From Sergeia podlipaevii (Eukaryota > Euglenozoa > Kinetoplastea > Trypanosomatida > Trypanosomatidae), in assembly GCA_030849805.1 (NCBI GenBank), contig JASANZ010002252.1:1-64000 (forward strand): a DNA stretch of 64,000 nt, in the 5' to 3' direction. Under the pieces are notes generated by a model that searched no databases, was not told the origin of the DNA, and was given only the letters and a program-made list of their open reading frames with translations. Of this stretch, positions 10,411 through 19,870 are shown in pieces (positions within the stretch are counted from its first letter, which is position 1; each line of letters starts with the position of its first letter). A program made the translations under genes and the position numbers.

Positions 10411-11397
10411 TCCCCCCTTTGATCACTAATTTATGTACTTCCTACGGTTTGCAAGTAGAACAACAACAACAAAAAGGAAAATCTTCCTGCGCTTCTTCTG
10501 TACAACGCGTTACTCTTCAAACGAATAATTTGACGACCCTTCTTTTCTTTCGAACAAAAAAAGACTAAAAACAAACAAGAAAAGCAAAAACAATGGCCGC
10601 TATCGTGCACTCTCAACTGCAGTATTCGACTGCAGCAACGCCAAACCGTTTGACAATGGTATGGGCACGTAATGTTCCCTTTTATTTTACCTTTCTCGTG
10701 TGAACAACAGCGCACTGGTGCGGTTAACTTTTACTTTTAAAATAGAAATAGAAAAAAAAAGGGAAAGTATCTATATATGAGTATTTGACTTGAACGCAAT
10801 GTAATGTGCCCACCCGCTTTTGCATGCGTGAAGCAACCTATATTCCAGTTTTAATACGCAGCAGTATCCTTTGCAGAGACAAATATATAACAATAGTTAT
10901 AAATGAGAGTAACAAAAATAGAGAAGAATATGCATATATATGCCTGCACGTATAACAGACACGTAACAGAAGTAGTAATTATCAACAACAATAACAACAG
11001 TACAGTACAAAAGCGTGTGCGAATACTTTTCAGTATAATCGTAAAGGAGTGTGTTTTAGACGTCAATGTTGGTAAACAGAAGACAACACAAGTAACAAAC
11101 AAACAAAAAAAATAATAATACTTTTGTTTTGTGGAGGGGGATAGAGTTACGCGCGACTTAAAAAAGATAAAGAGCCACTGATTTACAAAACAGAAATCGT
11201 AGTATCTAAACTCCTTACATCCATTCAGTTTGGAATACTGCTGTTGTGAGTGATCATGCACACTTTTTTTAACTCTCTCTCTCAAAACGAAAAGAAAGGT
11301 AAAACGACACCAGTTTCGACGCAGCACACCTGCGAGCAATGCCGGGATATAAAATTTCCTTTTTCTTCTTTTCTCCATAAAAAAAAAAAGAAGGAAC
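10411..11397. other. Intergenic region, dolichol kinase / TYW4-like
   Basis: AT-rich spacer of about 990 bp. A minus-strand open frame covers 10851-11411, but it is phenylalanine/cysteine-rich, repeat-like and overlaps pyrimidine tracts, so I do not call it a gene. No RNA gene seen. Confidence 0.55.
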
Positions 11398-14300
11398 TCA
11401 CTGAGCGGCACGTTCAGCGCGGCGCTCCGCTGCCATTGCGTCTGCTACCTGCTCCAGTTCTTGAATCGCCCTGCGTAGCGCAAACTCGGTGTACTCTGGG
11501 GGTACCGGCTTCCCTGTTCCCGTGAGCGTTGTGCCCCTCATGCGCTCCTGAGCTAAGCGAACAATATCCTCCCTCATGTCCACGCACGCTGGCAAGTCCT
11601 TGTTACCATAGAGGTCTCGCTTATCGTAGTCCGCTGCGTCAAAATGCTCAAAAAAGACGTTGACACTGACGCTGTAGGTATCATCCAGAGTGGTGATGTG
11701 GTGGAACCATTGAGCCGGAAAGAAGAGCATATCACCTGGGTTCATAATCACTTCAATGGCGCTCTTGCAGGCATCAATAAAGCGCGGGTATTGCAGCAAA
11801 TCTGGTGCGTCAATGTTGATCACTGGAGAAGAGCTACCAGCCATGTACAAGTTGTTGTACTCGCTTGGCGGAAACAGAACAACACGCTTGCGTCCTACAA
11901 TTTGACATAGCACGTTATCAAATGTGTCATAGTGGGTCCACAGCTGTAGAGGAGGAGCGTTAATGCGCATGCAGGACTGATGTACGCGTGGCATGATATA
12001 CTCGCGCGCGCCACTCGGCAGAACAAAATCCTTCCCCAGCGTCTTAAAGTCATTCCAAATGTTGGCCCGCTCGCTCTTCATGTGCGTTGCGATAGACCGG
12101 TAGTACCACGTCTCCTCTGGTTCCGTGCCGCAGTCTCGGTAGAATGCAAGCGCGTCCTCCGTGTTGCGGATAAGGTCTGGGAAGCTCACGTGGCGAAACA
12201 CAAAGTTCTTTCGCACAAAGTCGAGTAGGTGAGAGCCAGAGGCAACATGCACAGAGACAATCGTGTCAGGCTCGCATTCCTTAAGGTACGCAGAGTCGTT
12301 CCAGCGCTTCATACAAGCGCCAAGATCCACATTGCGAAAAATCACCGGCTGCATTGCGGCCTTTACCGTCTTCAGGAAGTTCTCTGGTGTATACAGAAGC
12401 TCACGCACTGGTGGACGGCCTGCTGGGAGAAGCGCACGGATGGATGGGCAGCTGCCTCTCCGCATTGACGCAGCAGCACCTACTGTTTCCCTCTGCCAGC
12501 TGAAGCGGAAAACTGACGGGCGGCTGGTGCTGCAACAGCTCGCGGTGCTGACGTTAAGAGGGTCCTCGGCGACCACGCCAGGCGCAGCTCCTTCACCGTT
12601 CTGCATTTCAAGAGAAAGAGTGAGAAGGATGGGCCGAGAGGTGAAGGTGCCAAATGAAAAACACGTGTAGCCGCCTCCAATAACAGCCACCACGCCTGGA
12701 TCCTCCTCCCCAAGCGCAATACACGAGTGACGGCTCCAGGAAGGACTACCTGAAGGCAGCGGCGCAGTCACAAAAGTAGATAGCCCTGGGAGGTCCACGA
12801 GCACGGCGGCATTCATAGATTGCTTTTCATTCTCCCAGCATCCTCCCAGCAAGAGAACATACTCGGCAGAAGTAGCGCTACCACTGCTATCGCTAAGTCT
12901 AACGCGTGTCATGGAATGCGAGTAGCGAGCGCCCGCTGGGCCACACGCAACACCCCGAGTGACTGTTGCGTTGCCATCCGCGCCGAGTTGAACGCGCCAT
13001 ATAATGTCATTGCACGTGCCCTCTGCGGTCAGTCCGCCAGACAGTAGCACTTCATTTGGTGACAAAGCCAAGCAGGCCGCGGAGCACGCAGCGGGTAGTG
13101 ACTCCCCATTTGGAGCGCCAATGTGAAGCTGCCGCCACGAAATAGTCGCCTTTGTGCTATCCACGGTGGCAATCCACGTGTCCCCTAAAATAGCCCCAGA
13201 GGCCGCCCGCCCGCCGTGCACGAGCACTTGTGAGTCATTCAATGCCACCGCTGTATGACGGAAGCGAGGCTCGGGTGATGTGGCACACGTAGCAGCGTCT
13301 GCCGCTGCGATGGTGAGTTGTTGCCATTCGCAAAACACGGTCCTGCCGCCGCTGATGCCACCGGGAGTGACCACAACGCGTGCGGTGAGAAGAAACGCGG
13401 TCTTGTTGACATCGGTTGGGTTGGTGCGACCCCCAATTACAAGATATACGAACGGAGCAAGACGTGAAAAGCTGTGGAAGACGAGCGCTGGCGGCGCGCA
13501 AGCAGAAAGGGCATCGCTATTGCTCTGTGAGTGGGAGAAAGAGACCGACTGGAGTGTCTTCAGCTCCCCATTACGCAGACTATGGGCAAAAACGGTGTTG
13601 ACACGATGATGCCCTTTGGCCGCTGAAAGACCCCCAAAGGATACAATAACTACGTCCTTGTCGGGCAACTTCTCCGCATATGCCTCTCCATTGCCCCAGC
13701 CTTCAAACGCGAAGCGACCAGAGGGCCAAGGGTGTGTGCGCACTGATATATGCGTTTCTCCTCCCTCGCTCGATGCCTTCTTTTTGGTAGCAGCGACAGC
13801 AGCAGTGAGGGCCGCGCGCTCCTGAAGAAGGTCGGCCGATGAGCGAAAGAACGGCAGTCGCCTCGCAAGGGCCACGGCGTCGTCGACACAGGTAGCTGCC
13901 ATCGTGATGCCGTAATGTTCGCACATCTCACTCCACTCTTCTGACTCATCAAAGTGCTCTAAGGCATCCACGCGGCGCTTCTCCTCACCACTGATGCAAT
14001 GACGTGAGAGATCGTAAAAGTTCGTGTAATAGGCGGCAGCCATGCCCTGTGCAAGGGCACGCTGAGTCATGGCAACACCATCCGGCGCCGCGTCAATGCC
14101 GAGAAGCGGGCTGTTCTTCTCCTTGAGCGACTTGCGCATGACGGCGCCAAAGCTATCCGCTGGGTGCACCTGGTCGTAGGCGATAAAAACTGCTTTAGAA
14201 AAGTTAGACGCAAGACAGTGGATGAGCTCCGCAGCGGCAACAGGGGGCATGTACTGCATCATGCACTCAGCATAAATCACAGTAGGACTATCTGCCGAAA

Positions 14301-14988
14301 AAGTGGAACAGCTGCGTTGTAGTTGGGGGAGAAGCACTGCAGTGGCCTCGCGCAGGTCCACGCCAAGACAGCGATAATACGAACTGGAAACAGGCATTTC
14401 AGCGTTTGTGTGCTGAATACACCACGTGCTGGGAAAAGTACCCGCAGGGGCGGCCTCCATAAGCCCCGCTTTGGCTTGCATCACAGCGGGAAAGTCAACA
14501 TCGTAAAAGAACACGCTACCGCCATCCAAGCGGACCTGGCCTTTGGTCGATTCATCGCAAGAGGACAGTAGCGTGCGAAGAGCGAGAGTGTCGTAGCCTG
14601 CACCAAGCGATATAACTTGCACAGCTGGAGAAGCGGAACTGCGACTCTCAATAAACTGCCGTGCTGCAGTGCATACAACGTCGGTGATTGCCTTCATACG
14701 TAAGTAGTACCCCCGGTTGATGAGCGGCGACCGACGAGACGGTTTCTTCACAAAGTGACGCAAAAACCCATCCTCCAGATATTTGTGTGTAATAGCAGAG
14801 CGCTTGCTCACCACGCTATCATCATTAGTGTGCTGCACCATCACATCTGTGCTGCCAGGAACGACGGCAATCTTCTTGCAAATCTTTTTGACCTTCTTTT
14901 GTTTCTTCTTTGAGAGCGCCGGGGCATCCTGTGGCACCGCGCAGGTAGACTGTTGTGGAACTGCGGCTGTGATAGGCACTGATTCCAT
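11398..14988 (-). CDS. TYW4: tRNA wybutosine-synthesizing protein 4-like: LCMT + kelch + JmjC
   Basis: A 1196-residue three-part protein. Residues about 65-390 form a leucine carboxyl methyltransferase-type SAM domain (SPLINRGYYLR at 87-97, the SAM loop GAGYDT at 129-134). Residues about 420-830 contain kelch-like beta-propeller repeats with recurrent LLxGG/VxGG turns. Residues about 860-1120 form a JmjC domain with the iron-binding H1019-x-D1021 and a distal His in the WFHH pair at 1096-1097. This is the domain order of yeast Ppm2/TYW4, the methyltransferase and methoxycarbonylase for wybutosine at position 37 of tRNA-Phe. The JmjC part is related to TYW5 hydroxylase. The N-terminus (28-40) is very lysine-rich, which could suit tRNA binding or nuclear targeting. 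All key residues appear present, so an active enzyme is likely. Confidence 0.88.
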   Translation of the reverse strand: MESVPITAAVPQQSTCAVPQDAPALSKKKQKKVKKICKKIAVVPGSTDVMVQHTNDDSVVSKRSAITHKYLEDGFLRHFVKKPSRRSPLINRGYYLRMKAITDVVCTAARQFIESRSSASPAVQVISLGAGYDTLALRTLLSSCDESTKGQVRLDGGSVFFYDVDFPAVMQAKAGLMEAAPAGTFPSTWCIQHTNAEMPVSSSYYRCLGVDLREATAVLLPQLQRSCSTFSADSPTVIYAECMMQYMPPVAAAELIHCLASNFSKAVFIAYDQVHPADSFGAVMRKSLKEKNSPLLGIDAAPDGVAMTQRALAQGMAAAYYTNFYDLSRHCISGEEKRRVDALEHFDESEEWSEMCEHYGITMAATCVDDAVALARRLPFFRSSADLLQERAALTAAVAATKKKASSEGGETHISVRTHPWPSGRFAFEGWGNGEAYAEKLPDKDVVIVSFGGLSAAKGHHRVNTVFAHSLRNGELKTLQSVSFSHSQSNSDALSACAPPALVFHSFSRLAPFVYLVIGGRTNPTDVNKTAFLLTARVVVTPGGISGGRTVFCEWQQLTIAAADAATCATSPEPRFRHTAVALNDSQVLVHGGRAASGAILGDTWIATVDSTKATISWRQLHIGAPNGESLPAACSAACLALSPNEVLLSGGLTAEGTCNDIIWRVQLGADGNATVTRGVACGPAGARYSHSMTRVRLSDSSGSATSAEYVLLLGGCWENEKQSMNAAVLVDLPGLSTFVTAPLPSGSPSWSRHSCIALGEEDPGVVAVIGGGYTCFSFGTFTSRPILLTLSLEMQNGEGAAPGVVAEDPLNVSTASCCSTSRPSVFRFSWQRETVGAAASMRRGSCPSIRALLPAGRPPVRELLYTPENFLKTVKAAMQPVIFRNVDLGACMKRWNDSAYLKECEPDTIVSVHVASGSHLLDFVRKNFVFRHVSFPDLIRNTEDALAFYRDCGTEPEETWYYRSIATHMKSERANIWNDFKTLGKDFVLPSGAREYIMPRVHQSCMRINAPPLQLWTHYDTFDNVLCQIVGRKRVVLFPPSEYNNLYMAGSSSPVINIDAPDLLQYPRFIDACKSAIEVIMNPGDMLFFPAQWFHHITTLDDTYSVSVNVFFEHFDAADYDKRDLYGNKDLPACVDMREDIVRLAQERMRGTTLTGTGKPVPPEYTEFALRRAIQELEQVADAMAAERRAERAAQ

Positions 14989-15659
14989 GATGATGATGAT
15001 CTACTCGTTTTCGGGGGACAGAGAGAGACGCTAAGTAGATCGACGTATGAATGCGAACACTCAATGATGTTTCTACTGTTTGCTATCAAAAAAACACACA
15101 AGTTCTAGATGAAAAGAAGCAGAGAGGAGTCATAATAGCTATATTTTCTTTCTTACGTATATATAGAATGTGTAGCGGCAGAAAGTACTTACCAATAATT
15201 TTGCGTAATTAGAGAGAGTAACAAACAGCAACCATCTACAAAAGCATGTCTCTCAAAAAAAAAAAAAGAGACTCTCATGCTCACCTGTATAGTTTTTCCT
15301 TTGTTTTAACTCTGAATGTGAAACGCAACTGCATTAATCTTTACTTCTTCTTCTCCCTTTTGTTCTTGTTGGGGTGAGGACTACTTTCACAATCTTTTGA
15401 CAATCCAACCGGTTCCCCTCCCCTCAGCCTTCGAAAAGAAAAAAAAGCTTAAACCACTGCTTTCTTTTCGAAGCTGTTGTTCCTGATGTAGCAAAATGTG
15501 AACTAATGTCAATATATTCATCAAAGTAATAGTGATATATTTGAAATGGACGGTACGCACAAACATAAATGTACGTCAATCAACACCAAAGACCTCATTC
15601 ACGGTTGTTGTTGCTTTCTTGTACAGGGGCAACAATTTCATGTCATTCCGGCCGCCGCT
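14989..15659. other. Intergenic region, TYW4-like / PPR protein
   Basis: AT-rich spacer with no convincing ORF. A (CAT)n-like repeat directly precedes the TYW4 start on the coding strand (plus-strand gatgatgatgat, 14987-14999). A purine-rich run at 15255-15270 reads as a pyrimidine tract on the coding strand. Confidence 0.55.
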
Positions 15660-18600
15660 TTATACATGACTCTTCAGCTGTTGCTCCAAGACATCTTCCT
15701 GCAAAGGATGCTCGTCTTCTCCGTTGTCATGATCTTCTGTTATCAACTTAGCAGCCTCGTTGTTCATGTCCTCTGTGCCTTCCTTGCCCTCTTCGGTCGG
15801 GTGCATGCCCTTCCACTTGAGTACCGTCTGCGCAAGCTGCAGCTTACCCGCCTTGAGAAGCAACGAGCTCAATGTGACGCTGGTGTTACGGGAAAGGGTG
15901 TAGGACTTGGCCTCCATCTCCGTGAGCAGATAGGCTACCTTGGTGTGCTCTCCGGCCTTTGCAAACGCAGAGACGCAAATGTTGTAGACGAGTTCGCTCT
16001 TGGGAAGCTTTTCCGTATCCAACAGCTCCTGCAGCTTCACTGTGTCGCGGAGTCGCGAGTAGATGACATAGACCGACTCCACATCTCGCACACGACAGTC
16101 CGGGTGCGAGAGTAGCAGAGAGATGTAGCGCTCCATCTGCGCCACATCGCCAACCGCACTGAAAGAGCTCGCAACAGTGGCAAGCATGCGACTACTAAAG
16201 GTAACCCCACCTTCTACCATCTCCGCCACTAGCGCCTCCGTCTCTGGCGCCATGCGTGCGCGAGCGTAAATGTTGAGCAGCACGACGTAGCCAAATTCCT
16301 CCATCTCAATTCCCCTTTGCTTCCGCTCCGCCACGAGTTCCTGGAGCTGTTCATACCGCTTGGCGCGTCCATAGCCCTCAAACATGATGTTGTAGGTGAC
16401 GTGGTTCTCTCGGAAGCCTTCCACGCGCAGCCGGTCTCGCATTGTTTCCATCTTGCTCACGTCTCCACACTTGGCATAAGCGTTCATCGCCTGATGATAC
16501 GTGACGAGGGTCGGGGCAGCGTTGGTAGATTTCGTCATTTCGCCTAGCACCGCCTCCATCTCTGTCAAACGCCCCATCTTGCCAAGCATATCCACGACGG
16601 TCGTCGCAGTTACCGGGTTGGGAGGGACCAAACGCATCATAGTGTCCAGTATCTCTTGCACCATTGCCATATTGTTAGAGCTCATGTAGAGATCAAGAAA
16701 TCGGTTGTATACCGGCATTGTAATGACCATTTTTGACTCTAGCAAGTCTCTCCAGCACTGATCAACAGACGCCGTGTCGCCAAGGCGGTCGTACGCGGCG
16801 GCAGCATCAGCAAAGAAGATAGGTGTGTGCACCTCACTGCTGGCAAGTGCCTTCTGCATGTATGCCTTCACGCCCTCCATGTCGCCAAACTGACCCAGTG
16901 CACCGACGATGACGCTAAATAAACGTTCATTCAAGTGTACATGATTGTCGTGCATTTCCGTGAGAAGCCCCTGGAACTCTCGTCGACTCTTTCGCTTCAC
17001 TGCGTCTCGCAACAGCACACGATACATGCTTTGCGTCTTGCATGGAATACGAGAAAGGAACAACTTCTGTTCCTCGTACCGCCCATTTTGAGAATAAAAG
17101 CTCACAATCTCCGCCTGAACCGCCTCGTTCGCAGTCAGCCCGTTGACCTCTGCGTCTCTAACCACATTCTCACATCGTGCGGGGTCGTTACGGTAGCTGT
17201 GCAGCATCTGGATAACGAGCCAGGAGGTAAACGCCTGCAGGTTACCTTGCGCCGCCTTGGTCTTCGCTTCTCGATAAAGACTTTCTACCATGGGCATGTC
17301 CTGCAGTTCGCCAAAGACGCGGATAAGCGTGGGATACATGAATCCTTCCAGTTGCATGCCCTTTGCGCGCATCTCTGCCAGATATTTCTCCACCATACGT
17401 GGGTAATACTTGTCGAGGACACGAAAAACGTTGTGGTACGTCATAGAGGTGTGATAGATATTGTTGGCGCTCATCTCATCCTTGAGTGCAATGACCTCCT
17501 TCACGTTGTATGCGTGCGCGTACCACCGCAACATCTCGTCATACAAGCGGTGATCCTTGATAGCACCGCTCTCTTTGAGCTTGTTAAAACACTCCCGCAT
17601 TTCCTCAAACCGCCCAAGTGCACCAAACCCTCTAATCACAGTCAGCCCGTAGGAGCCATCCAGGTCATCCGCCTGATCATTGTCAAGTGCAATACTGAGC
17701 ACTTGGGCAAGATGCCGAACCTTCTGCAACATCACCTCATCGCCGTGGTCGTGATTGCGAGAGAGGAGCTCACTGCAGCGACCAATGACAGCACTTTCGG
17801 CAGTCATACCAAGAGAATCAACGCCCAACTCCTTGCGCAACGCGCCCTCTACCTCGTACACGTCCGCGACGCACGTCACAGAGGGGCTAGACAAGCGGGT
17901 GCGGAGAAGCGCACCCATGGCGGCATCGGTGAGTTTGGCCTTACGCTCAATCGCCAGTGCAGATAGCTCGTCAAATAGTTTGGGATCACCGCGAACAGCC
18001 ACAAGCGCTGCGGAGAGAACGGCATCCTTATCAAGAGAAGTGACACTATGGTCTTTAGTATTGTCACTGCTGTTACTAGGCGGGGAGTTGAGAATCTCTA
18101 GGGTCATGTCTCGGACGTTGCTATACTTGGCGGTGACGCCAAGCCCCTCGATGAGTGCGCAGTAGTCTTTCGTCTCCAACTTCTCTTTCGGGATCTCTCG
18201 CAGCAACTGCATGGCAGTGTCGCGATCCCCACTAAATTGATAAGCCAACACCGCCAATAGTCGTAGCTGCTCATCGTTGCGAAGGTCATCCGCCATATTG
18301 CGCATAAGATCACGCGCGTTATCAGACCGGTAGGAATTATAGAGATACTTGACAAGCGGATAGTTTACTTGAAGCCCATACTTGCGAAAGCGAAGGGCGG
18401 CGCGAAAGAGCAGGTGGGCCATGTCACCCTGGCGCAGCTCCACACACTCTTTCATGAGGCTTTCTACAATCGCCGTGGCATCCTCCGGTGGGATCTCCCT
18501 CTTCTGCAAGCGTGACTGCAGCAAAATCATAAGGTACGTAACCGAGTTGCGAAACTGTACAATGCGTCGACGTGAGTAAAGCATCGACTGGCGAATATGC

Positions 18601-18899
18601 CGTGCCACATGGCGTGGCTTTGTCGCAAGAACAGCCGTCAGCTGAGCTTCGTCTTCAGCAGAGAAGGGTCGAAAGTGATTACTCGTGCCAGCGCCACTGT
18701 TCCTCTGCAAAAGCGCAGAAGTAGAGAAGATAGCTGCGTATGCCCTTAAGCCTCGCCTCATGTCAAGCGCCACTGTAGAGGCGACAGCGTATGTGCTTAT
18801 GTACGCTTGCTTCCTTGCAACAGAAAAACGTAGCCCGGCATTACCAAGCCGCATGGCAAGGCGGCGGGCGTTCCCAGCGGCTGTGTGCGTTGGAAGCAT
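15660..18899 (-). CDS. Mitochondrial pentatricopeptide repeat (PPR) protein
   Basis: A 1079-residue protein consisting mainly of degenerate 35-residue helical-hairpin repeats. Clear examples run from about residue 420 to 1000, such as segments beginning VTYNIMFEGYGRA, TYHQAMNAYAKCGD and VYNRFLDLYMSS, which match the PPR consensus 'tyn.li..y.k.g'. The N-terminus is rich in Arg, Ala and Ser with few acidic residues and predicts a mitochondrial presequence. PPR proteins bind organellar RNA in a sequence-selective way. Trypanosomatids have many, acting in mRNA polyadenylation and uridylation, stability or mitoribosome structure. Which one this is cannot be told from the sequence alone. The acidic, Glu/Asp-rich C-terminal tail (about 1040-1079) lies outside the repeats. 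Confidence 0.9.
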   Translation of the reverse strand: MLPTHTAAGNARRLAMRLGNAGLRFSVARKQAYISTYAVASTVALDMRRGLRAYAAIFSTSALLQRNSGAGTSNHFRPFSAEDEAQLTAVLATKPRHVARHIRQSMLYSRRRIVQFRNSVTYLMILLQSRLQKREIPPEDATAIVESLMKECVELRQGDMAHLLFRAALRFRKYGLQVNYPLVKYLYNSYRSDNARDLMRNMADDLRNDEQLRLLAVLAYQFSGDRDTAMQLLREIPKEKLETKDYCALIEGLGVTAKYSNVRDMTLEILNSPPSNSSDNTKDHSVTSLDKDAVLSAALVAVRGDPKLFDELSALAIERKAKLTDAAMGALLRTRLSSPSVTCVADVYEVEGALRKELGVDSLGMTAESAVIGRCSELLSRNHDHGDEVMLQKVRHLAQVLSIALDNDQADDLDGSYGLTVIRGFGALGRFEEMRECFNKLKESGAIKDHRLYDEMLRWYAHAYNVKEVIALKDEMSANNIYHTSMTYHNVFRVLDKYYPRMVEKYLAEMRAKGMQLEGFMYPTLIRVFGELQDMPMVESLYREAKTKAAQGNLQAFTSWLVIQMLHSYRNDPARCENVVRDAEVNGLTANEAVQAEIVSFYSQNGRYEEQKLFLSRIPCKTQSMYRVLLRDAVKRKSRREFQGLLTEMHDNHVHLNERLFSVIVGALGQFGDMEGVKAYMQKALASSEVHTPIFFADAAAAYDRLGDTASVDQCWRDLLESKMVITMPVYNRFLDLYMSSNNMAMVQEILDTMMRLVPPNPVTATTVVDMLGKMGRLTEMEAVLGEMTKSTNAAPTLVTYHQAMNAYAKCGDVSKMETMRDRLRVEGFRENHVTYNIMFEGYGRAKRYEQLQELVAERKQRGIEMEEFGYVVLLNIYARARMAPETEALVAEMVEGGVTFSSRMLATVASSFSAVGDVAQMERYISLLLSHPDCRVRDVESVYVIYSRLRDTVKLQELLDTEKLPKSELVYNICVSAFAKAGEHTKVAYLLTEMEAKSYTLSRNTSVTLSSLLLKAGKLQLAQTVLKWKGMHPTEEGKEGTEDMNNEAAKLITEDHDNGEDEHPLQEDVLEQQLKSHV

Positions 18900-19870
18900 T
18901 TCTCTTTACGTTCTCTGCAATCCTCCGTTAAAACGTTTGTGTGAGATGAATAACTTTAATAAATATGCTTAAGCACTAAAAGGAAGTATATTGACTCTTC
19001 GCTCTCTTTCTTTTTCTATGATGGTGCCTTTTATCTCTGCTCTGTGAAAAATGTTTTTAACTGTCCGTGATTTCGTTGTGCGAACAAACACACACACACA
19101 CAAAGAAAATTAAATATTACAACTGACAGTAGAAAACACTGAATGAGTGAATGACAAGGAAGTCAAGAGATGAAGAAAAGAATAGAAAAGCAGGTTGCTA
19201 AATTGCTAAAGGATAAACAATTGTAAACTTGAAAAAAAAAAGAGAAAGAATCAGGCAGGTGTCGCATTACTATATTTTTTTGAAAAAAGTATTTCTTTAT
19301 TATTATTATTATTGGTTGATGTTAAGAGACAGTTAAATCGCGTAATAAACCACACAGATGCATAGAGAAAGAGAGAGAGAAAAACTCTCTGTTGAAGTTC
19401 TCCATGCTGCACGGGCCAAAGACTCGGCCACGGTATTTGCTTTTTTCCTTGCAGAACAAACATCCACGTACACCCAAAAGATAATATTAACAGTGCCCAA
19501 AATACAGTCATAAAGAGGGGAGGTGGGTTAAAAGAGAAAAAAAAAGAAAAAAATGAGCCGGCCTATATGCCGCACTGTGATGGTTTCTTTTTTCTTTTTT
19601 CTTTCTCTCATACGTGCAGATGTATCGCAAAAGTATGTATAGAGTAACAACAAATTATAGTCCTAATAGTAATAACGAAATACACCTCATACCACACATA
19701 TTGGGAACAAAAGCCGACTGCTTTGAAAAGATAGAAATACACAACATTATTCATGTATGACTATAAACAGTTACATTCCTTTTTTTTGTTCTAAAATTCA
19801 AATTGACAACCCCCATTAAAGATGTACATTTATGCTCCGCTGCCATTTCACCACTATCGCCATCACGTAT
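18900..19870. other. Intergenic region, PPR protein / DENN protein
   Basis: AT-rich DNA with a (CA)n run at about 19087-19102, a (TTA)n run at about 19298-19314 and several A-runs. A short minus-strand frame at 19251-19511 is not convincing. No RNA gene seen. Confidence 0.55.

Noticed and set aside
10851..11411. A 186-codon minus-strand frame between dolichol kinase and TYW4
   Set aside because: Phe/Leu/Cys-rich translation of pyrimidine tracts. It overlaps the TYW4 end and has no domain.
16935..17966. A 343-codon plus-strand open frame inside the PPR gene
   Set aside because: It is the antisense of a well-supported coding sequence and has no family resemblance. Long antisense frames are expected over GC-balanced coding DNA.
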